The translations under genes were made by a program, and so were the position numbers. From the NCBI RefSeq assembly GCF_000204055.1, contig NW_006768861.1, positions 100,748 to 164,747 on the forward strand: a stretch of 64,000 nt of DNA, written 5' to 3'. Of this stretch, positions 44,789-55,151 are shown piece by piece; position 1 is the stretch's first letter, and each line of letters starts with the position of its first letter. Below the pieces are notes generated by a model. The model saw nothing but the letters and a program-made list of their open reading frames with translations. It did no database searches and was not told the DNA's origin. The DNA comes from Melampsora larici-populina 98AG31. Taxonomy: Eukaryota; Basidiomycota; Pucciniomycetes; Pucciniales; Melampsoraceae.

Positions 44789-47700
44789 TTATTCATCTCC
44801 TTCATGGACGCTTGACTTCAATCTTTGTCGTTCTTGATTGTACTTTTGAATAAGTTGAGAGATATCTATATCTCGAAGCATTTCCCGGATAACCGCAGGG
44901 ATTGAATAACAACCCTCTGTAACTAACGCAAAGTTTGAGCCATCGGAAGGCCTAAAGACATACAGGATATCTGAGGCATCCAGGAGAGCATAAGTCCAGC
45001 TGTTTCTGACCCCCTCTTGAGTAGACATTGCCACCGGGTAAGCTGGATTATAATGCAATACTTGTACACCAACATGTGACAACTTTCGTCTTGACGTCGC
45101 GCTTGTCACGAACACGTGTTTTCCGGCCACATGCTCGTATACCACTATTGTACGCGCAAGATGGAGTGTCTGAACCCAAAATAAACAAATGAAAAACCAG
45201 CGATTGGTCACATTTTATAAGAAAACATTAAACATACATTTTTTTTGATGGATATGATGAATTTACCTGGCTCGATTGGGTTTTCAACCCCAATGGAGCC
45301 TCCATCAAGTAATTGTTGCATGTCCAAAGTGCGATCCATGCTTGTGTTCGTGGTAATCCCTGCAAGATTAATCTTTACATACATACTCCATCGGTGTCGA
45401 CGAGCGGCTCCAGCTGGAGTTCCAGAGAATGTCTTCATGAAGACGGCTATGGCCTTCGAGCAAGCACTGGGTTTCATGCTACCGTTGTTGGTAGTTGAAT
45501 TGAGATCCTGCTTTGAGTGATCAACGCCGGTAAGCATTTGGTCGTTGCCTTTATTCTTAGCACCTTGACTATCGTGCCGTTTTCGTATCTCCAGTATGTT
45601 CTTTTCGTGAAGTTTGTTGCCGTCAATGAGGCTCAGCAAAGCTTCATCGCCAATTGCTGAAGTAGGTCCATTTGAATTGTGAGGCTCGTCTATTGGTCAA
45701 GATATTAGCATATTAGCATGTTATTGATTAAATAACATGCTAGAATAAGTAGTACGTACCACTACTGTTGAGAAGGTTTGATATCGACATTGCCGCATTT
45801 TAATCACTTTGTCATCAAGATTCTCCGGCACTTGATCAAGCATAACATTTAGAAGGTTCTGCTCCTTTGTCAACCTGGCTGCTGCTTTGAAAGCCACGTC
45901 CTCGGGAAATTCGCCACGTTCAAAGTCATAGTTAATTTCATAGTCCTTCGCCGCACTAGTTGAAATATCTAAAATGTAAAGACAGTAATCAGCTCACAAA
46001 TCGAGATGAAGATCTAATCCTTCATATCACATACCTGGAAACTGTTCTTGACTTTGGTCGACAGTTGAGCTAATAATTCCTTCTATATCAACATCCAAAT
46101 TGTTGAGCTCGACTCCAACCATACCGCAAAAATCAGCCAAACTGAGAGCACGTTTCTTAGCAATTTTTAGATCTTCTGTTATATCTTCATTTGAGGGAAA
46201 GTCACGAAGGTGATCAAGATTATCTGCATTTTCTTCATGTAAATCAATTTGATACCCCGCATGCAGGTGTTCCGAAGGTGGCATTTTCATTCGGCCACTC
46301 ATGATGCTCTTGACAACCGCAATAATCTTCGGCATCATGAGACGAGCATCAAGAACACTAAAATTAGGTGAAATTACTCTCATCCATCCGAAGATATGCT
46401 CGCAAGCTTCGGTGCCATGTTTCCAGGGACAAAATGGGAAATCGGCATAATATTCTCAATGGGAGATGATCAACGCCAACAGGGATTTGGCAAGGGTTGA
46501 GAAGATCTTGAAGCTTGCGTGAGAAATGCCGTTGAGATGGAAACTCATCAAACCATCTGTCTCGGTCTGACGTTGGAGAAGGTGTTCCTTCCACATCCGT
46601 AGGAAGAAGCCCGCCGTCCATACGGACCGAATTCGTTCTCGATGACCGATGTAGAACTTAAAGCTCAACAAGAGCTTTACAGAGCTTAAAGAGGGATAAT
46701 CTACTAATAAAGTGTCTAGTAGAAGTTGCCTAAGACTGCCTCTTTGAAAGAACCAACACGGGGTTTTGCTGAATTCTTTGGGATAAGGCACCAGAGAAAT
46801 ATGTCTCAATACTTAATTCAAGTATTATTCCCGTGAGTTTTAGAAATAAAGAAATCTCAACACTATTGTAGTGTTATTCCAATTTGAACACAACAAAACA
46901 CAATTTTAATTACTAGCAAGCAACAATCAGTTTGATTGTTATTCCAAATGAAGACTTGTAGTCTTATCACACGTAAAGAAATCTCTCCTTTGATGTAAAG
47001 GGGCTATTTAGTGAACTTAGTACTGGTAAAGTAATTTAATAATGATTAAAAACACTCTAACAAAAGTATAAGATGAGTAAAAAGGGGAACAAAGGCCCGT
47101 AAAATCCTTAACAATAGTATATAACCCTCCAACAACCTTCAACAATGGTCAACAACCTCCAAAAGCCCTCAAAAAACCGTCAAAATCAACAGAGTATCCT
47201 CCAATGTAATCATATGATGTCATAAAGATTATTGTTTGTAATGATTCAAGGCGTGAATTTGATCAATTGATGTAAATAAATGATGAACAGATCTTCTTAT
47301 GATGAATACAGGTGATTTTTTCCTAATATTCATAGCTGAAATCCATTTTTGGAATTACAAAGTTTTTGTAAAGTTGTTCAATTTTGGATTACTATAGCTC
47401 ATTTGATAGCCCTCGTGATTCTGATCATTTATCACCCCTATATCACCTATTTCTGATGTGTGATGAATAAGTTATTGAGTTGTAAAGATTGCAAAAATAA
47501 AGTTTTGTCATGTAAATGTCACATGTAACCTCCAAATTCGAAATTCACTCCAGTTTCTTTGTTGCCTTATAACTTTTTCACTACTCCTCCGCTACTAATG
47601 ATTTAAAGATTGTACATTATGAAACCAATGATTCCGCGTCGAATGGACTATCACACACCCAATTCTGACAAGTTTCACCACATGTAATTAACTGAAAACT

Positions 47701-50700
47701 CCCATTTTTGATGAATTTTGACTATTTTCACGTCTAATAATGATTTTCCTTCTATCAAAAGATCATTCCACAGCGCTCCAATCAATCACACAGCATTAAA
47801 ATCCTTCTGAAAAACTCTTGGCGCAATCAATCCATCAATGACATCACTACACAGGACTTAATACCATAGTACCTTTCTTCAAAATTTCCCTTTTCTTGAA
47901 TAACTTCACACCTCCCTTATGAATCCTCATGATTAAAGTTGCTGATGACTAATGCGATCCTTCTCTTTCACAATAAAACCTTCCTGAACCAATATCTCTT
48001 CTAATAATAAGCTAAAAACCATTTTCCAAACTTTCATACCCATATTTTCAAATTTTTCTTCAACTTTCTTAATATTCTTCTTATTCTTTCATTCTTTTCA
48101 TAACAGTTTCCATTCATAAAGATCCAAACTAAATGTTCTTCTTCCTCCAATCTCCTCTTACTAATTCTCCTAATATGATTTTCACTCTTTTACTATTTTT
48201 ATTGATCTTTTCGAATTTTTCTTTACTCTTAAATGTTCTTATCAATTGCTTATGTAAATATATGATTTGAAAGATAATGAAATGAAGATTATAAATCAAC
48301 TTTGATAGCCTTGATTACTAATAACTCCAATAATAATAGTGCCTTTGACCAAAAACTCGAATTTTCACATAATTTTTTAAATTTTTTGCTTAAGTAGAGC
48401 TCTTGCTCACCACACCGATGGCTTTGTTCAACCAAGCATCACAAAGTTCGCCGATAATAAACAAGTATACTGTTAGACCAACACATTCCGGTTTCGATAG
48501 TGTAGTAGCGACAGTTTGAGAGCAGAAAGTTCGTAGAGCTCGTCCGTCATCTTGTTTATCACAATCAAAAACATCTTTTGTAAGAAGTGGGCTGTTTGAG
48601 GATTGTAAAACCTGAGAGAGATCTTGAAGAGAGACGACATATTTTCCTATAGTTATCAGACGAGACCCGGACAGCAATTGATTTGCTCCAGTCTTCCTAG
48701 CATGCTTAGGATCCTGTAAGGTCACAACTGGGCGGGGTGGAATACCAAAAAGAGGTACTTTGATATGGACATCGAGATTGGTGTTTAAATAAGATAGAAA
48801 TTGAGTTGCCATTTGATTGAATTGGGCCTGTGCAGCCAGTTCAGATGCGGCGCCGTCGGCGCCAATCGATAAGACGTTGATTCCCGCAGCCGAACTCATC
48901 TGAATGACGTTGTTGTGGAGTTCGGCAATTTGTTCAGCTCCTTCGTCTGAAGGACTTGCTAACAGAGCAACCACTAATGTTGGGATATTCGGAAGAGGAA
49001 CTTGGATAGTGTAAGCTCGAATCTAATGGTCAAGAACATATTTTATGTTAGTGTACACACAAAATAGAGTTTAAAATGAACAACTCACTTTGGAACATAG
49101 TAACTTTTCCTTCTTGATTTTTTCGAGCAAGTCTTGAAGTTCCTTGGGGTTATTGAATGGTATATCGCCACCTTGAGCTCCTACAATAAAACCCCGATGA
49201 TGGCGCAGAGTTTGCACACAAACTGTCTGATCTGAGCCGACAGCAACAGGTCCAGAGTATCCAAGTTCGGAGAGTATAGCACCTGCTCGATTGAAATTGG
49301 CCTGAGTCATCCCATCATATATTTCGGTCTTACTTCGGGCCCGATCCAGCCGCTGACATCGTAGTGTCTTCCCAACAAAGTTCTTCGTAACCAGCTTCAG
49401 AGCACTCTTGCTCATGGCACCGAGAGTTGTGAGGCAGTCATAGAGATGAGCATCAATACGCATCCCTTGGAGTGTCTTTCCGGCCTCCTCGCGTTCAGCT
49501 CTAACAGCACAACCCATTATCAAACCTCTAACTACTTCGCGGTTCTTGAAAAGGCCTCTTCTGGCATCGATTGCCAGACGTTCAAGAAAATCACCAAAGT
49601 CGCCGTTGGTTGAAGATGCGAGAGATTGGTGAAGAGTTTTAAGAGACTTGTGCTTCTTCACAAGTTGATAGTACTTATCAATAACTACGAGATATTCAGG
49701 TGTGAATTTAATGTCGTCTCCTGTGGCATACTTGTGCTTGAGAGCTCTAATCAAACTTCGGCAGTTTTTAATTTCCAGGCATGGTTTGCAAGGTCGTACA
49801 GGATCTCTTCGAGAGCGTTGAAAAACCTCCAAGCAGGTTTTTGAGTGAATGGTGTTGCGTTCACCAGTGCGCTTGACAACCCAAGTGCATCGTGACTCGA
49901 GTGTTGCAATCAGTTGAGATTTTTGTGATGCAGTGAGATCTGCCTCGGTAACGATATTGCCAAAGAGTTCCCTACGAACCTCGTGGCGGAGAAGACCTCG
50001 AAAGATAGAATAGGTGCTTTCCAGAAAGTGTGAAATCGTACAAGTAGCTCGTGGTCTAATCCAGGTTTCATTGGTAAGACCCGGACATACGGTGTCCACT
50101 AGATTTCTATTGACGGGTTGGAGAGCCGGGTCTGATTTGAAGAAAGAGGTCAACATTTGGTTGCCTCGTAGTCCAGATGTAGCATCCTTACACACCCCTG
50201 AGTAATATAAATCTCATCAGTAATGGTTTAAATACACCTGAGGAGTAAGAGGATATTGGACATACCACTGCTCCAGTGCGCCTGAGCTCCTTCAACTTGG
50301 CCTCGGCGAAGTGTAACTGGAGCAGCACCGCAGTGACAGCTGAGAAGCTTGCCTTTCGATGTCTTCTGAACCTTACAACGTATGCAAGGGTTGTTTGGTT
50401 CCGATAGAGGACATAGAGAAACAACATCTCGTTGTTTCTCTATCTTGGGTTTTTTTGATTTGGTACTAACTGTTTTACTATCCTTATTACTTTTGGCTAA
50501 CTCGACTTCCTCGTCATCGGAAGAGATGATGATCGCATCATTCGAGGTTTGGGCTGGTTGGATTCGCTTTGGAGCAGGTGGCTCAGTAACTACATCAACG
50601 TCGGTGTCAGGGTTCAAATCATTTCGGTGCTTGACTCCATTCGAGTTAGAGGGGGTTGTCGCAGATGGAGCGAGTTGGGATTCACTTTGAATAGGTCCTC

Positions 50701-51174
50701 CAAGTGCTAGCAGATAGACATAAGTATTTGAGTAGACTTCGAAAGATAACAGTGAAAGAATGTGGATAAAGCTGGAGAAAGCTTACACTTGACTTTCTCA
50801 ACAATCCCCTCGAATTTGAGCTTCACCAACAGGTCCGATTGTGAGTCATACTTTCCTTTTTTATTGACTCTTTTGTTCTTTTCTTCTGCGGAATCCCAGG
50901 AGGGATGTTCGCGTCCCTTGTTAACCCATTCAATAGCCAAAGCCACACCATTGGGTCCTTTTAGGATATTTCTGATGCCCGTATCAGACCCAAACAGGTT
51001 GTCCAGTGTTTTGTTGATAGTCATCCAGATTCCTTCTTCCGCATCCGCTGCGGGTAAAGATGGCGAGTGAGAACAGCTTTTGTAAATCTCGTCTGTGTGT
51101 GTAGCTGTGGAGATCAGTGGGCATTCTTCCACAAGGCGCAAGGCCTCTTTCATTACATCGTTGAGTAAAGGCAT
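44789..51174 (-). pseudogene. Putative DDE transposase of the 7.2-kb element, 7 exons, interrupted
   Basis: Exons are 51174-50787, 50706-50266, 50197-49089, 49022-46035 (contains the 46650-48414 insertion), 45968-45760, 45689-45238 and 45169-44789 (TAA). The N-terminus is acidic, with a SUMO-interaction-like IIISSDDEE and a compact Cys cluster (CIRCK…SCHCG). The core includes VAVGSD, VPLPNIPTLVV, LSIGADGAASE, LQDPKHARKT and, after the insertion, RSVWTAGFFLRMWKEHL and CPWKHGTEACEHIFGW. The Asp of GADG, the Asp of DPKH and the Glu of TEACEH are candidate catalytic DDE residues. This is my inference. A TGA at 46458-46456 lies where CGA would continue the frame. Removing the insertion with one 4-bp duplication rejoins the frame exactly. 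The last three exons have no recognised domain. Confidence 0.7.
46650..48414. mobile_element. 1765-bp solo-LTR-like insertion, TG…CA ends, TSD CCGA
   Basis: The insert begins TGTAGAACTTAAAGC and ends GAGCTCTTGCTCACCACA. It is bounded by CCGA on both sides (46646-46649 and 48415-48418). It is AT-rich and has no open frame. Excision of insert plus one CCGA restores the transposase frame. TG…CA ends with a 4-bp duplication fit a solo LTR, perhaps Ty3-type. The length is large for an LTR, so a non-coding TRIM/LARD-like element is an alternative. Confidence 0.7.
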
Positions 51175-51180
51175 GATCAC

Positions 51181-51290
51181 AGTTTATTTGATTGAACGGT
51201 GAAACGGTGATAGGGCGATGTAGGGCGATGTTGTGGTATGTTGTGGTAGTTGTAGTTTAGCGGTGATTGCGGTGATTGCGGTGTTTGAAC
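51181..51290. repeat. Short tandem repeats in the transposase promoter region
   Basis: Immediately upstream of the transposase ATG (minus strand) are runs of duplicated units on the plus strand: TAGGGCGATG twice, TTGTGGTA twice and GCGGTGATT three times. Possible regulatory or slippage region. Confidence 0.55.
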
Positions 51291-51449
51291 TTTAATCAGC
51301 AGTGGTAGTCCTGGGGATGAACAAACTTTTTTTACTTTGGGTGTTAGCGGTGTTTCCCGCACTTTCCCACCCATGACAGCAAAAAGACAACAAAATTTCG
51401 AAAATTTAGGCAAAAATGGCCTTCACAATGACAAAATTTAGTCAAAATC

Positions 51450-51576
51450 CAACCCAGATTTTGACGTTTTACGTCACAAAGCTTATGCCAAAAACCTCAG
51501 ATTCTGACCATTTTCGTCACAAACCTAGGTAAAATACAAGGCCAAATTCTGACCTTTCTCGTCACAAACCCCAGTA
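51450..51576. repeat. Right subterminal repeats of the 7.2-kb transposon
   Basis: Three direct copies of a degenerate TTCTGACCTTTTTCGTCACA motif start near 51450, 51494 and 51545, about 47 bp apart, just inside the right TIR. Confidence 0.65.
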
Positions 51577-51602
51577 GGAGCATTCCTGGGTCCTCTCAGA
51601 GC

Positions 51603-52951
51603 AGACCACCATTAGACTCGTTGTTTGGATTTAAAGCTTGCAAGGGGCTTTGTCTTCAATCCTCGATGCACAGTGGTCCCTTCAAGTTCCCCTCTTCCTG
51701 TAAGATGAGTCCAATCATAATAATCTTGCCACTTGTAGGAAATCTGGACTTCACAAACTAGACTGACTTGTTGTCACAGCTCAAGAACTCACTTTCCGTA
51801 TCGATTGTCTTTGTCTCGATGGTGTCAATGGTACATAGTGGTGACTTTGACTACTTTGATGTGAGTCATGTCAATTGCGAGCACAATTTTCATCTTTATC
51901 TCGATCTTGATCCGATATGTCCTTTCTTTTCTCAGGTCATATACATGGTAGATAAAACCGATCAGAATTCATCAAGAGGTGATAGTCGTAAACTCATCAA
52001 TTTCGAAAACGCTTGAACTTGGTGCTAGATCACATCAAATCTAGTAAAGAAGATCAAGCGGTGAAACAGACTGGTACGCTTGATTTGAATGGCACAGGTC
52101 ATGGAGCGAAGACTGATGAACCCAATATTCCACCACAGTTTTAGTCTGATCATCACTGAGCAAGAACCTTGCTCATTTGCTGAGCTGACCTGAAGAGGAC
52201 GTATATCGCCGTCAAGTCTTGTTCAAGTGTATGTCTTTGATGGTTCGAACAATTTGAATTCAGGTTTGGCTGGAAAATATGTATCGGTTTTGACGATTGA
52301 GAATTAGTTATCTCAATTTGAAGTTATCTGAAGTTGGTTTGATCGTTTCCTTTATCAAGCTTGATAAGTTTACTCACTCAGTCAAGCTAATCGATCGATT
52401 CTGATGGTTATTTATCGTTTGTGAGCGGATGAGATTGGGTGGATGGCAAAAGGTAAACAAGTTTCAAATACAGTTGAGCACGTATATTTAGAAAGATCAT
52501 ACTGTTCTCTTCATCCTACAATCAAAGTGACTGGGTAGATGTTTTTACTTCAAAATTGGGTAGGTATAGTGGCCTTTGATAGCGGTCTTCCTCAGTTGCT
52601 GATTAAACCAAAAGTTCCGCACATTTCAACAAGTTCTCGGACATAGGTTGTTTTGTAGTTTTCTTTCTTGTCATTTCTTTATAGATGAATCCAATTGGAT
52701 CGAGTCTTGTATCTTTGTATCACTCAACTTTATTGAAATGCATCAATCTTGTCAAGTCAACACTTTGAGAAACATCTTCTGAGTGTCAGAAGGGTTTTGG
52801 GACATCAACAATTGAATCCAACAACATCAGGTGGTCATCGAGTAGGACATCCTCTTGACAACTACAAATCCCCCAACAGTTCAGGTGGAAGCGATGCTCT
52901 CAGAAGAGCCCGTACAGGCGCCTTGAGGACCCCCTATGTAGCGTAAAAGGA
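51603..52951. other. Gene-fragment-like DNA, possibly a broken phosphoesterase gene
   Basis: A plus-strand frame near 51825-51865 reads MVHSGDFDYFD and then GTGAGT. This resembles the metal-binding GDxDY/F-D block of calcineurin-like phosphoesterases ending at a splice donor. The following sequence (about 52020-52145) reads LDHIKSSKEDQAVKQTG…, then stops. A 65-aa frame at 52749-52946 is also open. None can be joined into a gene. Weak identification. Confidence 0.3.
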
Positions 52952-53246
52952 CAAACTTATCCAAGTCCACTCGCTCTGGCCCCGTCGGTACAGGTACCAC
53001 GTACCTCCAAGCGCCAGCGAGGGACATGGGTGCAATCCCCAAATTCTGGCGTGAGACTAGACAGGGCTTTTGCCAAAAATCTGTCATCTCACTTGCTCAC
53101 AATTCTCGCTTATCAACTCGTAATAAGCTGATAATGGAAATGATGCGCAAAAGCCTCATCTTCGATTTGCCACCCTCCATACCTTCACGGCCCCAGGGGT
53201 TCAAAAGATATGGGCAAATAAGCTCTTGGCCCAAACCTCGGGGCCG
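52952..53246 (+). repeat. Left arm of a 295-bp inverted repeat
   Basis: This segment starts CAAACTTATCCAAGTCCAC and is repeated in inverted orientation at 54354-54649 with about 5% differences. The arms are 1.1 kb apart. Both arms keep an ~80-codon frame open (GAIPKFWRETRQGF…RPQGFKRYGQISSWPKPRG), with mostly substitutions between them. Confidence 0.85.
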
Positions 53247-54353
53247 TACATGACCCAAGCATGACTGCGGCGTCCAAAACCCCAGTAAGTTGACATAACA
53301 AGGAAAAACTTGTATTGGACAAACTGCAGTCCATCGTTTGATGAAATTTCGTCAAGTACATGATTTGCACCCCCAGTAGCATCACGTCGGCGCATACCAT
53401 TCTCACGATTCCAGTTTGCTCACAACTCCAACGACTCAAAATGATACGGAGGATTGATTCCGCTGCCAACGCCCAAAAGCTAGCACCAAGTCTTCAACTG
53501 CGACTGCTCAAGATGTAATTCCAATTACACCTTTTATTACCTAAATCTAATTCCAATTTGAATTCACATCAAAGTTCATAATGGAATTCTAATCGAAACC
53601 AAGAAACTGTTAAAAAGAATGTACGTTCAAGAGAAAGGAAAATTTTACACAGGATGATTGATTCAAGTATGATCTTGTGATTAATTGATTGAAAGTAGGT
53701 CTTCTTTCGATTTTGATCGTGAGTATTTTCTTTTTCATCTTATTCTAAATTGATCCTTTACTAACATATTCTCTTTGTTTTCTTATAGTCAAACAAACCA
53801 AATTCGCTTGAAATTCTTTGAATTAAGATCGATTTTCTCAGCGAGTTTTTACCTTTATAAGTTCACAATTTTGTAAAACCAAAAGAGAAATCTACAATCT
53901 GATTCCAAAAGCTATTTAATCATGATTAGAACGTCATTCTAGTAAAATCCGATCTATTTTCTTCAAGTTCTAATTTCTCTCCTTGAATTTTCTACTTTTT
54001 TTCTAATCGATTTGTATATCTTGTATGTATGTGCGTTTTAAAAGTTTGTTTACTTTGATTTTTGAATCAGTTTGAGTATTGGTTTGTTCTTTTGCGGGTT
54101 GAAATCCTCGAAAAATGGAACCTATCTCATAAGTTTATTAAGCTCCACTCACACATCACCCATACTGATTTATCCACTCAAGGCGCAGGTTCGCCCTCTT
54201 TGTCCACGTCCTTGATCAAGTTATAGCATGAGCAATACATACATCATGATGATTCACAATGCCTAACGCGAACTGCAGTTTGAGCTGAAAAGATTTTATC
54301 TTGCAAGCACGAATGTTTCTGACGCGCAGCGTTGGAAACACATGTAGACAAAG
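53247..54353. other. Spacer between the inverted arms, no supported gene
   Basis: AT-rich from 53.5 to 54.2 kb with no open frame of note. Confidence 0.35.
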
Positions 54354-54649
54354 ACGGCCCCGAGGTTTGGGCCAAGAGCTTATTTGCCCATATCTTTTAA
54401 ACCCCTGGGGCCGTGCAGGTATGGAGGGTAGCAAATCGAAGATGAGGCTTTTGCGCATCATTTCCATTATCAGCTTATCACGAGTTGATAAGCGAGAATT
54501 GTGAGTAAGTGAGATGACAGATTTTTGCCAAAAGCCCTGTCTAGTCTCACGCCAGAATTTGGGGATTGCACCCAAGTCCCTCGCTGGCGCTCGGAGGTAC
54601 GTGGTACCTGTACCGACGGGGCCAGAGCGAGTGGACTTGGATAAGTTTG
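54354..54649 (-). repeat. Right arm of the 295-bp inverted repeat
   Basis: Inverted, ~95%-identical partner of 52952-53246. The outer ends match (CAAACTTATCCAAG…) and the inner ends stop at ACGGCCCCGAGG. Confidence 0.85.
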
Positions 54650-54793
54650 GTAAAAGGATCCCTTTTGGAAGACCGTGGGGCGTCACGAAATACTGTTTGG
54701 GTCCGGGCTCCTTGGATCAGTTTCGTCACGATGTCCGTCCCCCTGCAAGAAAAACCGGTTGTCCCTAGGACATCGGCGTGTCCTTGTGGTGTA

Positions 54794-55148
54794 GAGCATC
54801 CACAGTGGTGGGCTCCAAATCGGGGCTATCGCCAAATTTGGTGACTGAGCCCCGATTTTTTGGTGCAATGGGAGTCCCCATCGCCAAATTTTTTTGTAGC
54901 CGGCTTCAAATTTCGAGCTTTGGGCTACATATTTGGCAACAAAAAGCCGGGCTCCAAATTCCCGCACTTGTTCAATCCCATACCTCACACATGTAAGCCC
55001 ACGCGTACCAATCTCAAAGTGTGTGTAAACACATAGAATCTACACTTTTGAAGTCCGAACGACTGCATCCGGATTGATTTGGGGCCCCACCAAATTTGAA
55101 TTCGCTTGATTTGGAGCCCCGATTTGGAGCCCACCACTGTGGATGCTC
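54794..55148. mobile_element. 355-bp Harbinger-like MITE, GAGCATCCACAGTGG ends
   Basis: GAGCATCCACAGTGGTGGGC (54794) and its inverted match ending GGATGCTC (55148) enclose 355 bp, with the TIR continuing into GCTCCAAATCGGGGC. Flanks are GTA and TTA, a degraded 3-bp duplication. The terminus resembles the 3244-3918 element (GAGCACCCACTATGG), so they probably belong to related families. Confidence 0.7.
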
Positions 55149-55151
55149 TTA

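Larger units (their letters stand above)
44399..51594. mobile_element. 7.2-kb autonomous-type DNA transposon, 18-bp perfect TIRs, 8-bp TSD, unassigned superfamily
   Basis: The ends are AGGACCCAGGAATGCTCC (44399-44416) and its perfect complement (51577-51594). They are flanked by the exact 8-bp duplication CTCAGAGC (44391-44398 and 51595-51602). Inside are subterminal repeats of TCTGACC-TTTTCGTCACA at both ends and one large minus-strand transposase gene, interrupted by a 1.77-kb LTR-like insertion. Without that insertion the element is about 5.4 kb. An 8-bp TSD is shared by the hAT and P superfamilies. The protein lacks the hAT signature blocks seen at 10.4-13.6 kb, so a P/THAP9-related or separate lineage is more likely. 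Confidence 0.85.
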
